Source: Mycobacterium simulans | GTDB taxonomy: Bacteria; Actinomycetota; Actinomycetes; Mycobacteriales; Mycobacteriaceae | Length of the DNA stretch: 64,000 nt | Assembly: GCF_900232995.1 (NCBI RefSeq) | Contig: NZ_OCVX01000003.1 | Span: forward strand, 1,692,221 to 1,756,220 | Direction of reading: 5' to 3' | Shown: positions 9,731-19,021 of the stretch, one piece after another | Layout of the letters: each line of letters opens with the position of its first letter | Position numbering within the stretch: the stretch's first letter is position 1 | The notes under the pieces: generated by a model | What the model was told of the DNA's origin: nothing | What the model saw: the letters and a program-made list of their open reading frames with translations, nothing else | Databases searched by the model: none | Program-made: the position numbers and the translations under genes

Positions 9731-10584
9731 TGGCAACACCTGCACGGCATCTGCCGCCTGGATTGGCTACGACTCTGCGGGTCGCCGAGAGGTGCGGCTC
9801 GATGTTCGAGCGCCTCGGGCATCAGGCGACCTTCGTGGCTTTGGTGCTCGGCGCGATTCCGCGGACAGTCGCCCGCTACCGGCGCCAGACCGGAGCGATC
9901 TTGGTCGACATGATCTGGGGCAACGGTTCGCTGGTGGTAGGTGGCGGCACCATCGGCGTGCTGGCGTTCATGGGTGCCGCGATAGGGGGTTCGGTCGGGG
10001 TCGAGGGATATGCCGTCCTGGACATGGTCGGTATGGGGCCACTGACCGGGTTCATCTCCGCCTATGCGAACACCCGGGAAATGGCCCCGATGATCGCTGC
10101 AATCGGCTTCGGAGCCCAAGCCGGTACCCGGATGACCGCCGAAATCGGCGCCATGCGCATCGCAGAGGAAATCGATGCGCTTGAGGCCCAAGCCATCCCG
10201 TCCATCCCATATGTCGTGACGCCCCGCGTCATCGCCGGGATGATCACCATCATTCCGCTGTACCTGTTGGCCCTTGCGTTGAGCTATCTGTCTTGCGCGC
10301 TGGTGGTCGACCTGCATCAAGCGTCGGGCACCTACTACCACTACTTCGACTCGTTCATCCAACCGTCGGACGTGGGTTTCTCGGTGGTCAAGGCGATCGT
10401 TTTCGTGACCCTCATCGTCGCTATCCACTGTTACGAGGGTTACTACGCCGGCGGTGGTCCCGAGGGAGTCGGGCACGCCTCGGGTCGAGCGATCCGCGCC
10501 AGCCTGATCACCGTCGTCATCGCCGACATGGTGCTGACACTGCTGTTTTGGGGCAACAACCCCGGCCTGAGGCTGTCGGGGTAA
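9730..10584 (+). CDS. yrbEB: YrbEB-type MlaE permease
   Basis: 284 residues; second permease subunit of the Mce importer. The MlaE core is clear: YAVLDMVGMGPLTGFISAYANTREMAP, AGTRMTAEIGAMRIAEEIDALE, then hydrophobic segments in VIAGMITIIPLYLLALAL and the C-terminal SLITVVIADMVLTLLF. The ATG shares its A with the preceding TGA, so expression is coupled to yrbEA. mceA starts 3 bp after its stop. Confidence 0.9.
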   Translation: MATPARHLPPGLATTLRVAERCGSMFERLGHQATFVALVLGAIPRTVARYRRQTGAILVDMIWGNGSLVVGGGTIGVLAFMGAAIGGSVGVEGYAVLDMVGMGPLTGFISAYANTREMAPMIAAIGFGAQAGTRMTAEIGAMRIAEEIDALEAQAIPSIPYVVTPRVIAGMITIIPLYLLALALSYLSCALVVDLHQASGTYYHYFDSFIQPSDVGFSVVKAIVFVTLIVAIHCYEGYYAGGGPEGVGHASGRAIRASLITVVIADMVLTLLFWGNNPGLRLSG

Positions 10585-10587
10585 GGC

Positions 10588-11583
10588 ATGCGGACACCCA
10601 GTTCACAAGCGCTGCGAAGGTCCTTACGAATCAGGGGCCTGATTGTGTCCGTGGTGCTGGCAATCGCGGGCATCACTTTGTATCAGGCGGCCACCGGCAA
10701 GTATGACGACACGTTCAAGCTGACCGTGGTCGCCAACACGATAGGCGAAGGCTTGGCCCCCGGCGCGGAGGTGAAATTCCACGGGCTGGCCATCGGATCG
10801 GTCAAGACGCTGGAATCGACGGGATACAACAAGCAGACGATGACGGTGCTGCTCGACCCGGGCCAGGCGAAGGTGCTGACCGCCGACACCATAGCCAGGT
10901 TCACGTCGTCGAATGTTTTTGGCACGGCGGCAGTTGAACTCGTCAGCGAGGGCAGGGGCCCCCGGTTGCCCGCGAACCAAACCTTGGTTTTGCGCACCGA
11001 CGCCCAGGCGGCGTCGGTTACCGGGTTGCTGCGACAGGGCCAAAGGGTTAGCCGGATCCTGGATACGCCCGAATTCGACCACGTGATCGAGGTGCTGCGC
11101 CGGCACGCCGACATCGTCGAGCCGGCGGCCAGGGCCGGGCTAGATCTCGCGAGGATCATGGCCGACTCCCAGACCATGCCTGTCTCCCAATCACTTTCGG
11201 TCCTAGCGTCGTTCTTGAACGGCCTGGGCGCCGCCATGCCGGCGCTTGAGCTGGCACCCGATCTGCTCGACGGACTGGACCCGCTGGTAGCACCGGGCGG
11301 TTCAAAAGGTGTCGATCGCACGAATCTGGTTATGCGCCAAACCGGTCGGCTGTTGCGGGATGCCGGGCAGATTTCAGTGCGCAACAACGAGTGGCTCATC
11401 CAGCTGGTCGGCGCGATCATGAACATCGAGATCCCGGCCATGTACGCCATGGGCAGTCTGGCACCGGCCTATGACCGGCTTTCCGGCCTCCTCGATCGCA
11501 CCAGTGCCGCCTTTCCGGTTATCGACGGCGAGGTCCGGATGCGCACCGAGGTCATCCTTCAAGCTCCTGGGGGTGGCCGTTGA
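10588..11583 (+). CDS. mceA: MceA-family protein (short)
   Basis: 331 residues. One N-terminal membrane anchor (IVSVVLAIAGITLYQAA, ~res 13-29), then an MCE domain with the signature GLAPGAEVKFHGLAIGSVK, then a helical tail. In the family, six different Mce subunits assemble into a tube or hexamer carrying lipid across the periplasm to the YrbE permease. At 331 residues it is shorter than M. tuberculosis MceA proteins (roughly 400-450), mainly through a reduced C-terminus. Cotranscribed with yrbEA/B, and its stop overlaps the mceB start by 4 bp. Confidence 0.88.
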   Translation: MRTPSSQALRRSLRIRGLIVSVVLAIAGITLYQAATGKYDDTFKLTVVANTIGEGLAPGAEVKFHGLAIGSVKTLESTGYNKQTMTVLLDPGQAKVLTADTIARFTSSNVFGTAAVELVSEGRGPRLPANQTLVLRTDAQAASVTGLLRQGQRVSRILDTPEFDHVIEVLRRHADIVEPAARAGLDLARIMADSQTMPVSQSLSVLASFLNGLGAAMPALELAPDLLDGLDPLVAPGGSKGVDRTNLVMRQTGRLLRDAGQISVRNNEWLIQLVGAIMNIEIPAMYAMGSLAPAYDRLSGLLDRTSAAFPVIDGEVRMRTEVILQAPGGGR

Positions 11584-12590
11584 GAAAGGTGTCCGGATCG
11601 GTGCTGTGGCTGACCGTGTTCACGGCGATCGCCACGGTGTGCGCGATCGTCGTGGTCACCGCACTGCGTAGTCCGGTCAACGGCCCGGTCTCGCATTACA
11701 CTGCGAGCTTCACTGATGTTTCGGGCCTCGACGTCGGCAACGACGTCCGCATTTCCGGTGTGCAAGTGGGCAAGGTCGAGGCCATTCGTCTCGACGGCCG
11801 TGCTGCCAAGGTCGACTTCAGCGCGCTCAACGAACACGCGGTGTATCGGAATACCGTTGCCGCCGTGCGCTTTCAGAACCTTTTGGGCCAGCGGTACTTG
11901 GAGCTGGTGCAACCGGCCGCGGGCGGTGAACGGTTGGCCGCGGGGGCAACGATTCCGATCGGGCAGACGGTTCCGTCATTCGATATCACCAAGCTGTTCA
12001 ATGGGTTCCGGCCGGTATTCGCCACGCTCGACACGGCCCAGCTCAACCAGTTCGGCGAGAACCTGTTGCGGCTAATTCAAGGCGACGACACTGGGCTTGG
12101 CCCGGTGCTGCACGATCTGGACGCCATCTCCAAGTTCGCCGTCAACCGTCAGGCTGCCATCACCGTGCTGATCCGCAACCTCGGCGAGATTTCGCATGAT
12201 CTCGGCGGCAAGTCGCAACAGCTGTTCCATCTCATCGCCACGCTGACCCAGTTGCTGACCACGTTCACGTCCAAGGCCGACGATTTTCGCGCCTCGATCG
12301 ACATCGAGCTGCCTTTGCTGAGAAGCTTGGTGCGCATCCTGCAATATGCCGAACGCACCTTTGACGGATCGACCGTCCCGCTCTATGACGTTACGAGCCG
12401 GATGTTTCCGCAGACGCCAACCATCATCGCCAGTCTGTCCCTGGTGCCGTCGCTGATTCAGGGGCTGCGCGACTCGCTCGTCGACGATCAGCAGGCGACC
12501 GCGACCTTTGACTGCTCCCACGGTCAAGTCCATCTCCCGGGAATCGGCGAAGTGTCGTTCGCACAACAGGATTTGGTGGTGTGCAGGTAA
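11580..12590 (+). CDS. mceB: MceB-family protein
   Basis: 336 residues: anchor VLWLTVFTAIATVCAIVVVT, then MCE domain with SGLDVGNDVRISGVQVGKVE and RFQNLLGQRYLEL, then a helical region. The start is probably the TTG at 11580, overlapping the mceA stop as TTGA; a GTG at 11589 is an alternative. Lacks long low-complexity tails. Position and MCE domain type identify it as the B subunit of this Mce complex. Confidence 0.87.
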   Translation: MRKVSGSVLWLTVFTAIATVCAIVVVTALRSPVNGPVSHYTASFTDVSGLDVGNDVRISGVQVGKVEAIRLDGRAAKVDFSALNEHAVYRNTVAAVRFQNLLGQRYLELVQPAAGGERLAAGATIPIGQTVPSFDITKLFNGFRPVFATLDTAQLNQFGENLLRLIQGDDTGLGPVLHDLDAISKFAVNRQAAITVLIRNLGEISHDLGGKSQQLFHLIATLTQLLTTFTSKADDFRASIDIELPLLRSLVRILQYAERTFDGSTVPLYDVTSRMFPQTPTIIASLSLVPSLIQGLRDSLVDDQQATATFDCSHGQVHLPGIGEVSFAQQDLVVCR

Positions 12591-13597
12591 TGATCTTGCG
12601 CAGGTACCATCGGGTCCTCGATGAGCGCGCCGCGGCGACCCGCAGCCGTCGGCTCGGGGTCGTTGGTATCGTCGTCGTCTTCGCCGTTCTGGCGACTACC
12701 GGGCTCGCCTACCTCAACCCGACCGGACAGGCCAGCTACACCGCAAACGCCGGCACCTCCGGCGGTGTGCGCTCCGGCGACGAAGTCCGCATCGCCGGTG
12801 TCCCAGTCGGGAAGGTCACCAGCGTCCGGCTGAACCGGACCGTCGTCGAAATAAAGTTCGATGTCAAGCGGTCGGTGGTCGTCGGTGCGCTGTCCACCCT
12901 TGAGATCAAGCTGCTGACCCCACTCGGCGGCCATTATGTGGCGCTCGATCCGCAGGGCGGCACACGGTTGGGCCACAGTGCGATTCCACCGCAGCGCGTG
13001 AAATCGCCGTTCGAGGGCAGCGACATGATCCAGGAGATCACGCCGTTCATCAAGGAAGTCAACGGCCAGATCATCCACGACACCTTCACCGAGGTCGCCG
13101 TAGCCGCCAATAAGTATCCCAATGCGGTGCGGGATATTCTGCAGTCCGCCACCGAGTTGACCAGGCTGTTGAGCAAGATGACCGGCGACCTGCATCGCGG
13201 GCTGGACTTCGTCAACAATTCCACCGGTGCGCTGGCCGCGGGTCGCCAGCAGCTGGTCGCGCTGATCGACCAATTCGCACTGGTTGGGCAACGCTACACC
13301 GCAAAGTCCGTCGATATCGTCGAGTTCTTCACCCTGCTAAGGGAACTGACCCGCATCGTGGACCGCATCATGGTGTTCTACGACCGAGAGGTCGCGCCCT
13401 CACTCAACGGTATCGACGACATCTTCGACACCCTGTTTACCCATCCCGACCGCATCGGCAGGGCGGCCGAGGGCCTCGGCCAAATCCTCAACATCGTTGG
13501 CCCGATGCTCAGCGGAAACGGTGTCGTCCTCGACCAGAGCCGCCGGTTGGTGTCCGGACAGAATCTCTGTCTGCCAAACATCATGAGGCACTGCTGA
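12590..13597 (+). CDS. mceC: MceC-family protein
   Basis: About 335 residues. A basic N-terminus (RRYHRVLDERAAATRSRR) precedes a single anchor VGIVVVFAVLATTGLAYL, then the MCE motif GGVRSGDEVRIAGVPVGKV and ITPFIKEVNG-type helical tail. I prefer the ATG at 12590, whose A is the last base of the mceB TAA (TAATG coupling); a GTG at 12581 would add three residues. The C-terminus ends LCLPNIMRHC with two Cys residues. Confidence 0.87.
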   Translation: MILRRYHRVLDERAAATRSRRLGVVGIVVVFAVLATTGLAYLNPTGQASYTANAGTSGGVRSGDEVRIAGVPVGKVTSVRLNRTVVEIKFDVKRSVVVGALSTLEIKLLTPLGGHYVALDPQGGTRLGHSAIPPQRVKSPFEGSDMIQEITPFIKEVNGQIIHDTFTEVAVAANKYPNAVRDILQSATELTRLLSKMTGDLHRGLDFVNNSTGALAAGRQQLVALIDQFALVGQRYTAKSVDIVEFFTLLRELTRIVDRIMVFYDREVAPSLNGIDDIFDTLFTHPDRIGRAAEGLGQILNIVGPMLSGNGVVLDQSRRLVSGQNLCLPNIMRHC

Positions 13598-13598
13598 T

Positions 13599-14726
13599 AT
13601 GAGGAAGAAGCGTGCCATGATTGCCATCGCCGTAGCCGCGGGCGTTGGGATCGCCGGTGTGATCGGCGTCAAGGTCGTGCTGCCCGAGCTCAACAACACC
13701 AGGGCATTATGCGCCGAATTCACCGACGCAGTCGGGCTTTACCCGGGCAACAAGGTGCAGCTGTTGGGCATCGAGGTCGGATCGGTAACCGCGGTCACCA
13801 ACGAGCCCGATCACGTCCAGGTCGACTTCACCGTTTCCAAGGATCTCGACCTGCCGGCCGACGTTGGGGCGGTCACCTACTCGCAGTCGATCGTGAGCGA
13901 TCGACATGTCGAACTGACCAAACCGTACGCGAGTGGCCCCAAGTTCACCGGCTCGCAGTGCATCAAGCTCGAATCCACCAAGACTCCGATCGGTGTCAGC
14001 GAAACCTTCGCTGCCGTCGACAAACTCGCCAATGCAATCTTGGGATCCTCAGCGGACCCGTCGCATTCGCCCGGCGCCCAGGCCATTAATGACAGCCTCC
14101 AAGCGGCAAGTCGGTCGTTGGAGGGCACCGGACCACACCTCAATACGGCACTGCGGGACCTGGTCGCCATCATCGGCGACCCCTACCAGGCAGACGCCGA
14201 CTACCGGCAGCTCATCGAGAACGGCGAGATCCTCACTTCGACACTGCTGCAGAACTGGGGCACCGTGGCCACCGTGATGCAGACCCTGCCGGACAGCCTC
14301 AGAATGATCGAGGGTCTGGCGGACGGCTTCGGGTCGGCGCTGCACCATCTCGCACATTCGCTGCCGATCCTGGTCGAGGCGTTGAATCGGTTCGCGCCCC
14401 GCGTGTATCACAACGTTACCGACAAGCTGATCCCCTGGATCAGAGATGTCCTCAACGCCTTCACCCCGCAGATCGTCGGTGTCATCAACGGTTTGCCACC
14501 GGTGACAAATTGGCTCGCCTCGAAATACGAGCCGGCTTGGGGGACGCACAATGTCACGTATCTGCCTCCACAGGTGTCGGTTTCACCCTCGCAGGCCAAT
14601 GCCATCTGTACTGTCCTGCGGGAACGCAACACCCCTGGATCCCAAGCGGCGTGCGCACCCGGCGCAACCTCCGATCCGGTCACGCTGGGCCTGACCGATC
14701 TCATTCTTGGGGCGGCACTGCCATGA
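13599..14726 (+). CDS. mceD: MceD-family protein
   Basis: 375 residues: anchor MIAIAVAAGVGIAGVIGV, then the MCE domain with CAEFTDAVGLYPGNKVQLLG and SQSIVSDRHVELT, typical of D-type subunits which carry conserved Cys residues (CAEF, QCIKL, ICTVL, ACAPG). It is shorter than Mce4D of M. tuberculosis (about 450). The last four bases overlap the mceE start (ATGA). Confidence 0.87.
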   Translation: MRKKRAMIAIAVAAGVGIAGVIGVKVVLPELNNTRALCAEFTDAVGLYPGNKVQLLGIEVGSVTAVTNEPDHVQVDFTVSKDLDLPADVGAVTYSQSIVSDRHVELTKPYASGPKFTGSQCIKLESTKTPIGVSETFAAVDKLANAILGSSADPSHSPGAQAINDSLQAASRSLEGTGPHLNTALRDLVAIIGDPYQADADYRQLIENGEILTSTLLQNWGTVATVMQTLPDSLRMIEGLADGFGSALHHLAHSLPILVEALNRFAPRVYHNVTDKLIPWIRDVLNAFTPQIVGVINGLPPVTNWLASKYEPAWGTHNVTYLPPQVSVSPSQANAICTVLRERNTPGSQAACAPGATSDPVTLGLTDLILGAALP

Positions 14727-15730
14727 CCCGACGATCGATCGCGGCACTGCTCGGTGCCCTGTTAGTCAGCCTGACAGCCGGTTGTTCACTGGACCCCACC
14801 CGCTTACCGGTACCCGGTTCCTATGTCCCCGGCGACAAGTACACGATCAAGGTCGAATTTTCGAGTGTGCTGAACCTGCCCGCCAGGGCCAAGGTGGACT
14901 TCGGCGGGGTACGGGTGGGTGTCCTGGACCGGGTTCAGCTGGTCGGCAGTACCGCGGTCGCCTACGTCGATGTGTCCGGGAGCGTAAAGCTGCCGCAGAA
15001 CACCCGTGCCGAACTGCGTCAGGCAACGGTCCTGGGCGATATCTATATTGCGCTGCTGCCACCGGACAACCCAGCGGCAACGCCGCTGCATGACGGTGAC
15101 ACCATCCCGCTGCGCAATACGGCCCCGGCCGACAATGTCGAGGACATCTTGCGGGGAGTGTCGAACCTGGTGTCGGGCGGCTCGCTGAACACCCTGCAAG
15201 ACGCGGTGATCAATTTCAACAAGGCGTTTCCGAAGGACCCGGCCGAACAGGACCGGATCCGACGGAAATTGGCGACGGTGCTGCACGACCTGGCGGCGAA
15301 CCAAGACACCATCGACGAAATCCTATCCAGCACAGAGAATATCGGCAGAAGCCTGATCGCCAACACCGGGGTGTTCGATCGGCTGATCACCGAAGGCCCG
15401 GGCAAGCTAGAGGCGATGGCCGGCGTACTACCCGACATTATCGAACTTGTCGTCGATTTCCAGGACCTGGGCCGAAGCGGTGGACAACTGCTAGCGCCCA
15501 ATGCGCCCGACGTGATCGAGATGCTCTCCTACATAACACCTTTGGTCGGATCCGTGGCGACTGCTGACACCACGGTGCCGCTCATTGCCGACAAGGTGGT
15601 CGGGCTGATCCGCGACAAACTCATTCCGTTCTTCGGAAATGGCGGACCGAAATTCAGTGTCTCGGTTGATCCCGGAGCCAGGGCCGACCAGACGATTTCG
15701 GCGATGCGGACGATGGGGATGCTCCCATGA
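14723..15730 (+). CDS. mceE: MceE-family lipoprotein
   Basis: 335 residues with a lipoprotein signal: MTRR, hydrophobic IAALLGALLVSL, lipobox LTAGC with Cys21 as the lipidated residue. The MCE domain follows (NLPARAKVDFGGVRVG, RQATVLGDIYIALLPP). E subunits of Mce complexes are characteristically lipoproteins, which confirms the assignment. The ATG overlaps the mceD stop by 4 bp; the open frame upstream is not used. Confidence 0.9.
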   Translation: MTRRSIAALLGALLVSLTAGCSLDPTRLPVPGSYVPGDKYTIKVEFSSVLNLPARAKVDFGGVRVGVLDRVQLVGSTAVAYVDVSGSVKLPQNTRAELRQATVLGDIYIALLPPDNPAATPLHDGDTIPLRNTAPADNVEDILRGVSNLVSGGSLNTLQDAVINFNKAFPKDPAEQDRIRRKLATVLHDLAANQDTIDEILSSTENIGRSLIANTGVFDRLITEGPGKLEAMAGVLPDIIELVVDFQDLGRSGGQLLAPNAPDVIEMLSYITPLVGSVATADTTVPLIADKVVGLIRDKLIPFFGNGGPKFSVSVDPGARADQTISAMRTMGMLP

Positions 15731-16695
15731 AGGTGAATGCCGCAACCACTTTGGTGATCCTGGCGATCATGACGGTCCTTGGTGCGGGCTATCTGTCGCT
15801 CGGCGTGCTGAACATCGATCCCACCCAAAAGGCAACCCGGCTAACGCTCATGCTGGACGATTCGGGCGGGCTGTTGCCCACATCGCAGGTGACGATGCGT
15901 GGCATCCAGGTTGGCCGGGTGACTGGAATCCGCACCACCGCGACGGGGCTGAAAGTGGCGATCGACCTCGACGGGGCTCATCCGGTTCCCGCGGACAGCG
16001 TGATCAGCGTGCAAAACCTCTCCCTGGTCGGCGAGCAGTACATCGACTTCAAGCCGAAACGCATTACGCCGCCGTACTTCAGCGACGGGGCCGTCGTTCC
16101 CGCCGACCGAGTCGCTCGCGCCGTCACCGTGAGCGACTTGCTGGCCAGAGCCAACACACTGCTCTCGGCGCTCAATCCGACTTACGTCCGCACCATCGTC
16201 GCAGAAGTCTCGCAGGCGCTCGCCGGCAACGACGACACCCTGGACTCGTTGGCCACAGCGGCGGGTTTGGTCGCCAAGATGGAGTGGGAGAACCGACAAC
16301 TGCTCGCGACCCTCTTCGGCAATGTCTCGACGCTGACTACCGATCTGGACGAGCTGCACGCCGGCGCAGTGCTGAGCGAGGCAGGCACGCTACTGCCGGG
16401 CGCGGTGTTGGCGTTGACCAAGCTGGTCCGCGACACCGATGAGTACACACGCGCCGGCGACGGAGCCTTTGCACCGGGCGCTCCGATCCCGACCTTGGTC
16501 GCCAACCTCGGCCAGTACGTAGACATGTTGTCCGGACCTCTGAGTACCTTCGCCGCGGTCCTGGAGCCGGCGACGGCGCCGTTGCGGGGATTCAAGATCA
16601 ACGCCGGGCACTGGCTGGATTTCTGGGAGTCGACCTTCAACGACGCCGGTGGACTGCGTGTGCAGGTGAATGTGCCAGAGGGGCACCAACAGTGA
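15727..16695 (+). CDS. mceF: MceF-family protein (short)
   Basis: 322 residues: anchor LVILAIMTVLGAGYLSLGVL, MCE domain with GGLLPTSQVTMRGIQVGRV and VQNLSLVGEQYIDF. M. tuberculosis Mce4F is over 500 residues, so this subunit lacks the long C-terminal extension. The ATG overlaps the mceE stop (ATGA). It completes a full A-F set, so the transporter should be functional if an MceG-type ATPase is supplied in trans. Confidence 0.88.
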   Translation: MKVNAATTLVILAIMTVLGAGYLSLGVLNIDPTQKATRLTLMLDDSGGLLPTSQVTMRGIQVGRVTGIRTTATGLKVAIDLDGAHPVPADSVISVQNLSLVGEQYIDFKPKRITPPYFSDGAVVPADRVARAVTVSDLLARANTLLSALNPTYVRTIVAEVSQALAGNDDTLDSLATAAGLVAKMEWENRQLLATLFGNVSTLTTDLDELHAGAVLSEAGTLLPGAVLALTKLVRDTDEYTRAGDGAFAPGAPIPTLVANLGQYVDMLSGPLSTFAAVLEPATAPLRGFKINAGHWLDFWESTFNDAGGLRVQVNVPEGHQQ

Positions 16696-16705
16696 AGGAT
16701 CGAAT

Positions 16706-17353
16706 ATGACGATCGACACCGTCGATGAGACCGAAGTGGCTGAGCACGCTGAGCCGAGCGCCGTGGTTGTTGAGGAACACCAGCCGAGGTTCCGTTGGCC
16801 GAGGAAGCGGTGGGTTTCTACCCTTGCCCTGGCGGTACTGATCGCCGGCGGGGTGTTTGGGTTTGACGAATACAGCAGCGTCGCCGATGAATTGGCGGCT
16901 CTACGTCGGGCAGAATCCGATCGCGACGCCGCGGCCAAGCTCGCCAAGGAATACGCGCTGAAGTCACTCACCTATAGCTTCGAGGATCCGGATGCCTTCT
17001 TCCGATCTGTGGAGGGCGGTGTCTCGCAGGCACTCAAAGACAAGTACGTCAATGCCACCGACATCCTCAAGGGCGTCATGCTGCAGGCGCAGGTCACCTC
17101 CACCGGTGAGGTGCTCGCGACCGATGCCGTCGTCCAGCCCGGCCAGGTATACCAGGTGGTGGTGTCGGCCGCCCAGACCACTCGCAACCTGCAGAACCCC
17201 AAGCCGCGGGTGTCGCTCATCCTGTTGCAAATCACCGTCAACAAGGTCGGTGACGGCTGGCAGGTCTCCGACATTGGGCCAAAGACCGGCAGTCACGCGG
17301 TGAACGCGGACCAGCTGGCGCCACCGGAGCCCGGCCCGGCACCCGGACGGTAG
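16706..17353 (+). CDS. Mce-associated membrane protein (Mas)
   Basis: 215 residues. An acidic N-terminus (DTVDETEVAEHAEP), a basic stretch RFRWPRKRW, one membrane segment STLALAVLIAGGVFGF (~res 38-53), then a periplasmic NTF2-like domain (TYSFEDPDAFFRSVEGGVSQ, VVVSAAQTTRNLQ, VNKVGDGWQVSDIGP). This is the architecture of Mce-associated proteins, which in M. tuberculosis stabilise Mce transporters. The ATG at 16706 has AAGGA upstream. Only one Mas gene is present; the H37Rv mce4 operon has two. Last gene of the operon. Confidence 0.85.
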   Translation: MTIDTVDETEVAEHAEPSAVVVEEHQPRFRWPRKRWVSTLALAVLIAGGVFGFDEYSSVADELAALRRAESDRDAAAKLAKEYALKSLTYSFEDPDAFFRSVEGGVSQALKDKYVNATDILKGVMLQAQVTSTGEVLATDAVVQPGQVYQVVVSAAQTTRNLQNPKPRVSLILLQITVNKVGDGWQVSDIGPKTGSHAVNADQLAPPEPGPAPGR

Positions 17354-17814
17354 CCCCGGCGACGCCACACGGAGCAGGGCGCCCGGGCTACTTCCCGAAG
17401 CCGCGGCAAGCGACCAGCGCGATCCGCTGTGCATTCTGCACGGATATTCGGGCCATCGCTTCAGCAGCATGTCCATTGTCCCAGAGCATGCCACGGATAA
17501 ACTGCGTATGCGTGCCTGCGAATTTGTTCGCTGTATTGGAGAACGTTGGTGGACAAAAGTAGTCGATGTTGACGATTGCAGGTATTGGTCCAGCAAATGT
17601 ACTGGCGCATATTTAGTGTGACGGATTGCGAGTACGGCCACGCATTTGTGGTGCTGCGACCTTTGCTCTAGAAAATCCGTCAGCAGTCCCTTGGAGTACC
17701 CGACATGGCGTTCTGCAACCACTCGCTCTATTGTGTTTGCCAATCCTCGCATCAACCGAGTGCTTCGAAATCTCCGGTCGCTTCGGCGGCTCCCGCCAAT
17801 TTTCTGCGGAATCC
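17354..17814. other. Intergenic stretch after the mce operon, no gene seen
   Basis: About 460 bp of mixed composition, more AT-rich than the flanks after ~17500. No convincing coding frame on either strand; a 263-residue minus-strand frame (16964-17755) is mostly antisense to the Mce-associated gene and shows no family features. I see no clear terminator hairpin. Confidence 0.5.
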
Positions 17815-18000
17815 ATATAGGGGTAACCAGAATAGGGGCACCACGGTATGGGTTGCCAAGCGTTGCGCTTGCGCAGGATCGGCGCTCGATCCGATCCTGA
17901 AGTTCGACGCGAACGGGAAGCTCTTGGGGAGCTTTGGCGAGCGCAACGACACCACGAGCGGAGCCGACGGGGTCGCAATGGATGCGGCCCGCACGGGAGC
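17815..18000 (+). pseudogene. Relic of an NHL/beta-propeller (SMP-30-like) protein
   Basis: A short frame encodes TTVWVAKRCACAGSALDP followed by ILKFDANGKLLGSFG. This is the characteristic blade pattern of NHL-repeat or gluconolactonase-like propellers (xVWVAxR...DPILKFDxxGKLLxSFG). Both sides lose the pattern at once, and no start or full set of blades is present. I read it as a small surviving fragment of a decayed gene in the mce insertion. Alternative: a chance resemblance in a 115-residue frame. Confidence 0.5.
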
Positions 18001-18052
18001 CATCGAAGTACGAACCCCCGTAGCTGCAGTCCAGTCAAAGGGTGTGTATTAG

Positions 18053-19021
18053 GTGGAGCTCTATCAGCTGCACTACTTCCAAGCCGTCGCCGAGACCGGC
18101 ACGCTGCGTGATGCCGCTGAACAGTTGGCGGTCTCTCAATCATCGGTCAGCCGAGCCATCACCCAGCTCGAGTCCGAGATTGGGGTTGAGCTGTTCACCT
18201 GGCGCGGCAGGGCAAAGGTGCTCAACCGCTTCGGGCAGGCGTTCCTACGGTCGAGTCTCGCGGTTCAGCGAAGCCTCGAAACCGCGGTCGCCGACGTCCG
18301 TCGGCTTGCGGGCGTCGATGCTGGAACCGTGGCGCTCGGTTTCCTCACTTCGCTGGGTGTGACGACTGTGCCCAGGCTGATCCGCCAGCATCATGATCAA
18401 TATCCCGCAGCGCGCTTTGAGCTGCATTCGAATCCCGGCTCCGCGCTGGTGCGTGATCTGGCCGCCGGTCTCATCGACATTTGCCTCAGCTATCCGATGG
18501 CATTTGACGAGTTGTCGGGCGTGAAGTGGCACTGTCTGTTCACCCAACCACTCGTCGCAGTCGTCAACCGAAACCACCCGCTCGCCGACCGCGAGCTGGT
18601 CGGTTTTGAGGAACTCGCCGGCCAACCCTTCGTCGCCCTCGACCAGCGCTACACCCTGCGCAGGATCTTCGACGATGCCTGTTCGCGCCATGGCATCACG
18701 CCCACTATCGCCTTCGAGGGAACCGACATGGCAATGCTGCGAGGCCTCATTGGATCCTGCCTGGGAGTCGGCATCATGCCGCGGGAGCCGACACCACCTC
18801 CAGAAGTCGTCGAGATCCCCGTCGACGACGACGAACTGGTCAGACCGATTGCAATCGGTTGGATGGCGAATAGATATCTGCCGCCCTCGGCCGCAGCTTT
18901 CCGTGACACCGCGATAGCGTCATACGGAGTGCCTGACCAAGATTTCCACCACGAGCATCGAGGTGAGCCGTGCCCGATCGGGCAATCAGCCCCGGTGGAT
19001 GCATCACATCTTGGATCGTGA
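18053..19021 (+). CDS. LysR-family transcriptional regulator
   Basis: 322 residues. The N-terminal winged helix-turn-helix is clear (LHYFQAVAETGTLRDAAEQL, AVSQSSVSRAITQLESEIGV, ELFTWRGRAKVLNRFGQ), followed by the two-lobed effector domain (GTVALGFLTSLGVTTVPRLI, DICLSYPM, FVALDQRYTLRRIFDDAC, GLGVG-type end). The GTG at 18053 puts the DNA-binding helix at residues 20-40. It is the last gene of the accessory block and lies 54 bp before nat on the same strand. Likely targets are the mce/oxidase promoters or nat; the sequence does not decide. I saw no clear T-N11-A box that pairs with it. Confidence 0.9.
   Translation: MELYQLHYFQAVAETGTLRDAAEQLAVSQSSVSRAITQLESEIGVELFTWRGRAKVLNRFGQAFLRSSLAVQRSLETAVADVRRLAGVDAGTVALGFLTSLGVTTVPRLIRQHHDQYPAARFELHSNPGSALVRDLAAGLIDICLSYPMAFDELSGVKWHCLFTQPLVAVVNRNHPLADRELVGFEELAGQPFVALDQRYTLRRIFDDACSRHGITPTIAFEGTDMAMLRGLIGSCLGVGIMPREPTPPPEVVEIPVDDDELVRPIAIGWMANRYLPPSAAAFRDTAIASYGVPDQDFHHEHRGEPCPIGQSAPVDASHLGS

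Noticed and set aside
16964..17755. 263-residue minus-strand frame reaching into the gap after the mce operon
   Set aside because: Most of it is antisense to the Mce-associated gene, and the part in the gap has no recognisable features.
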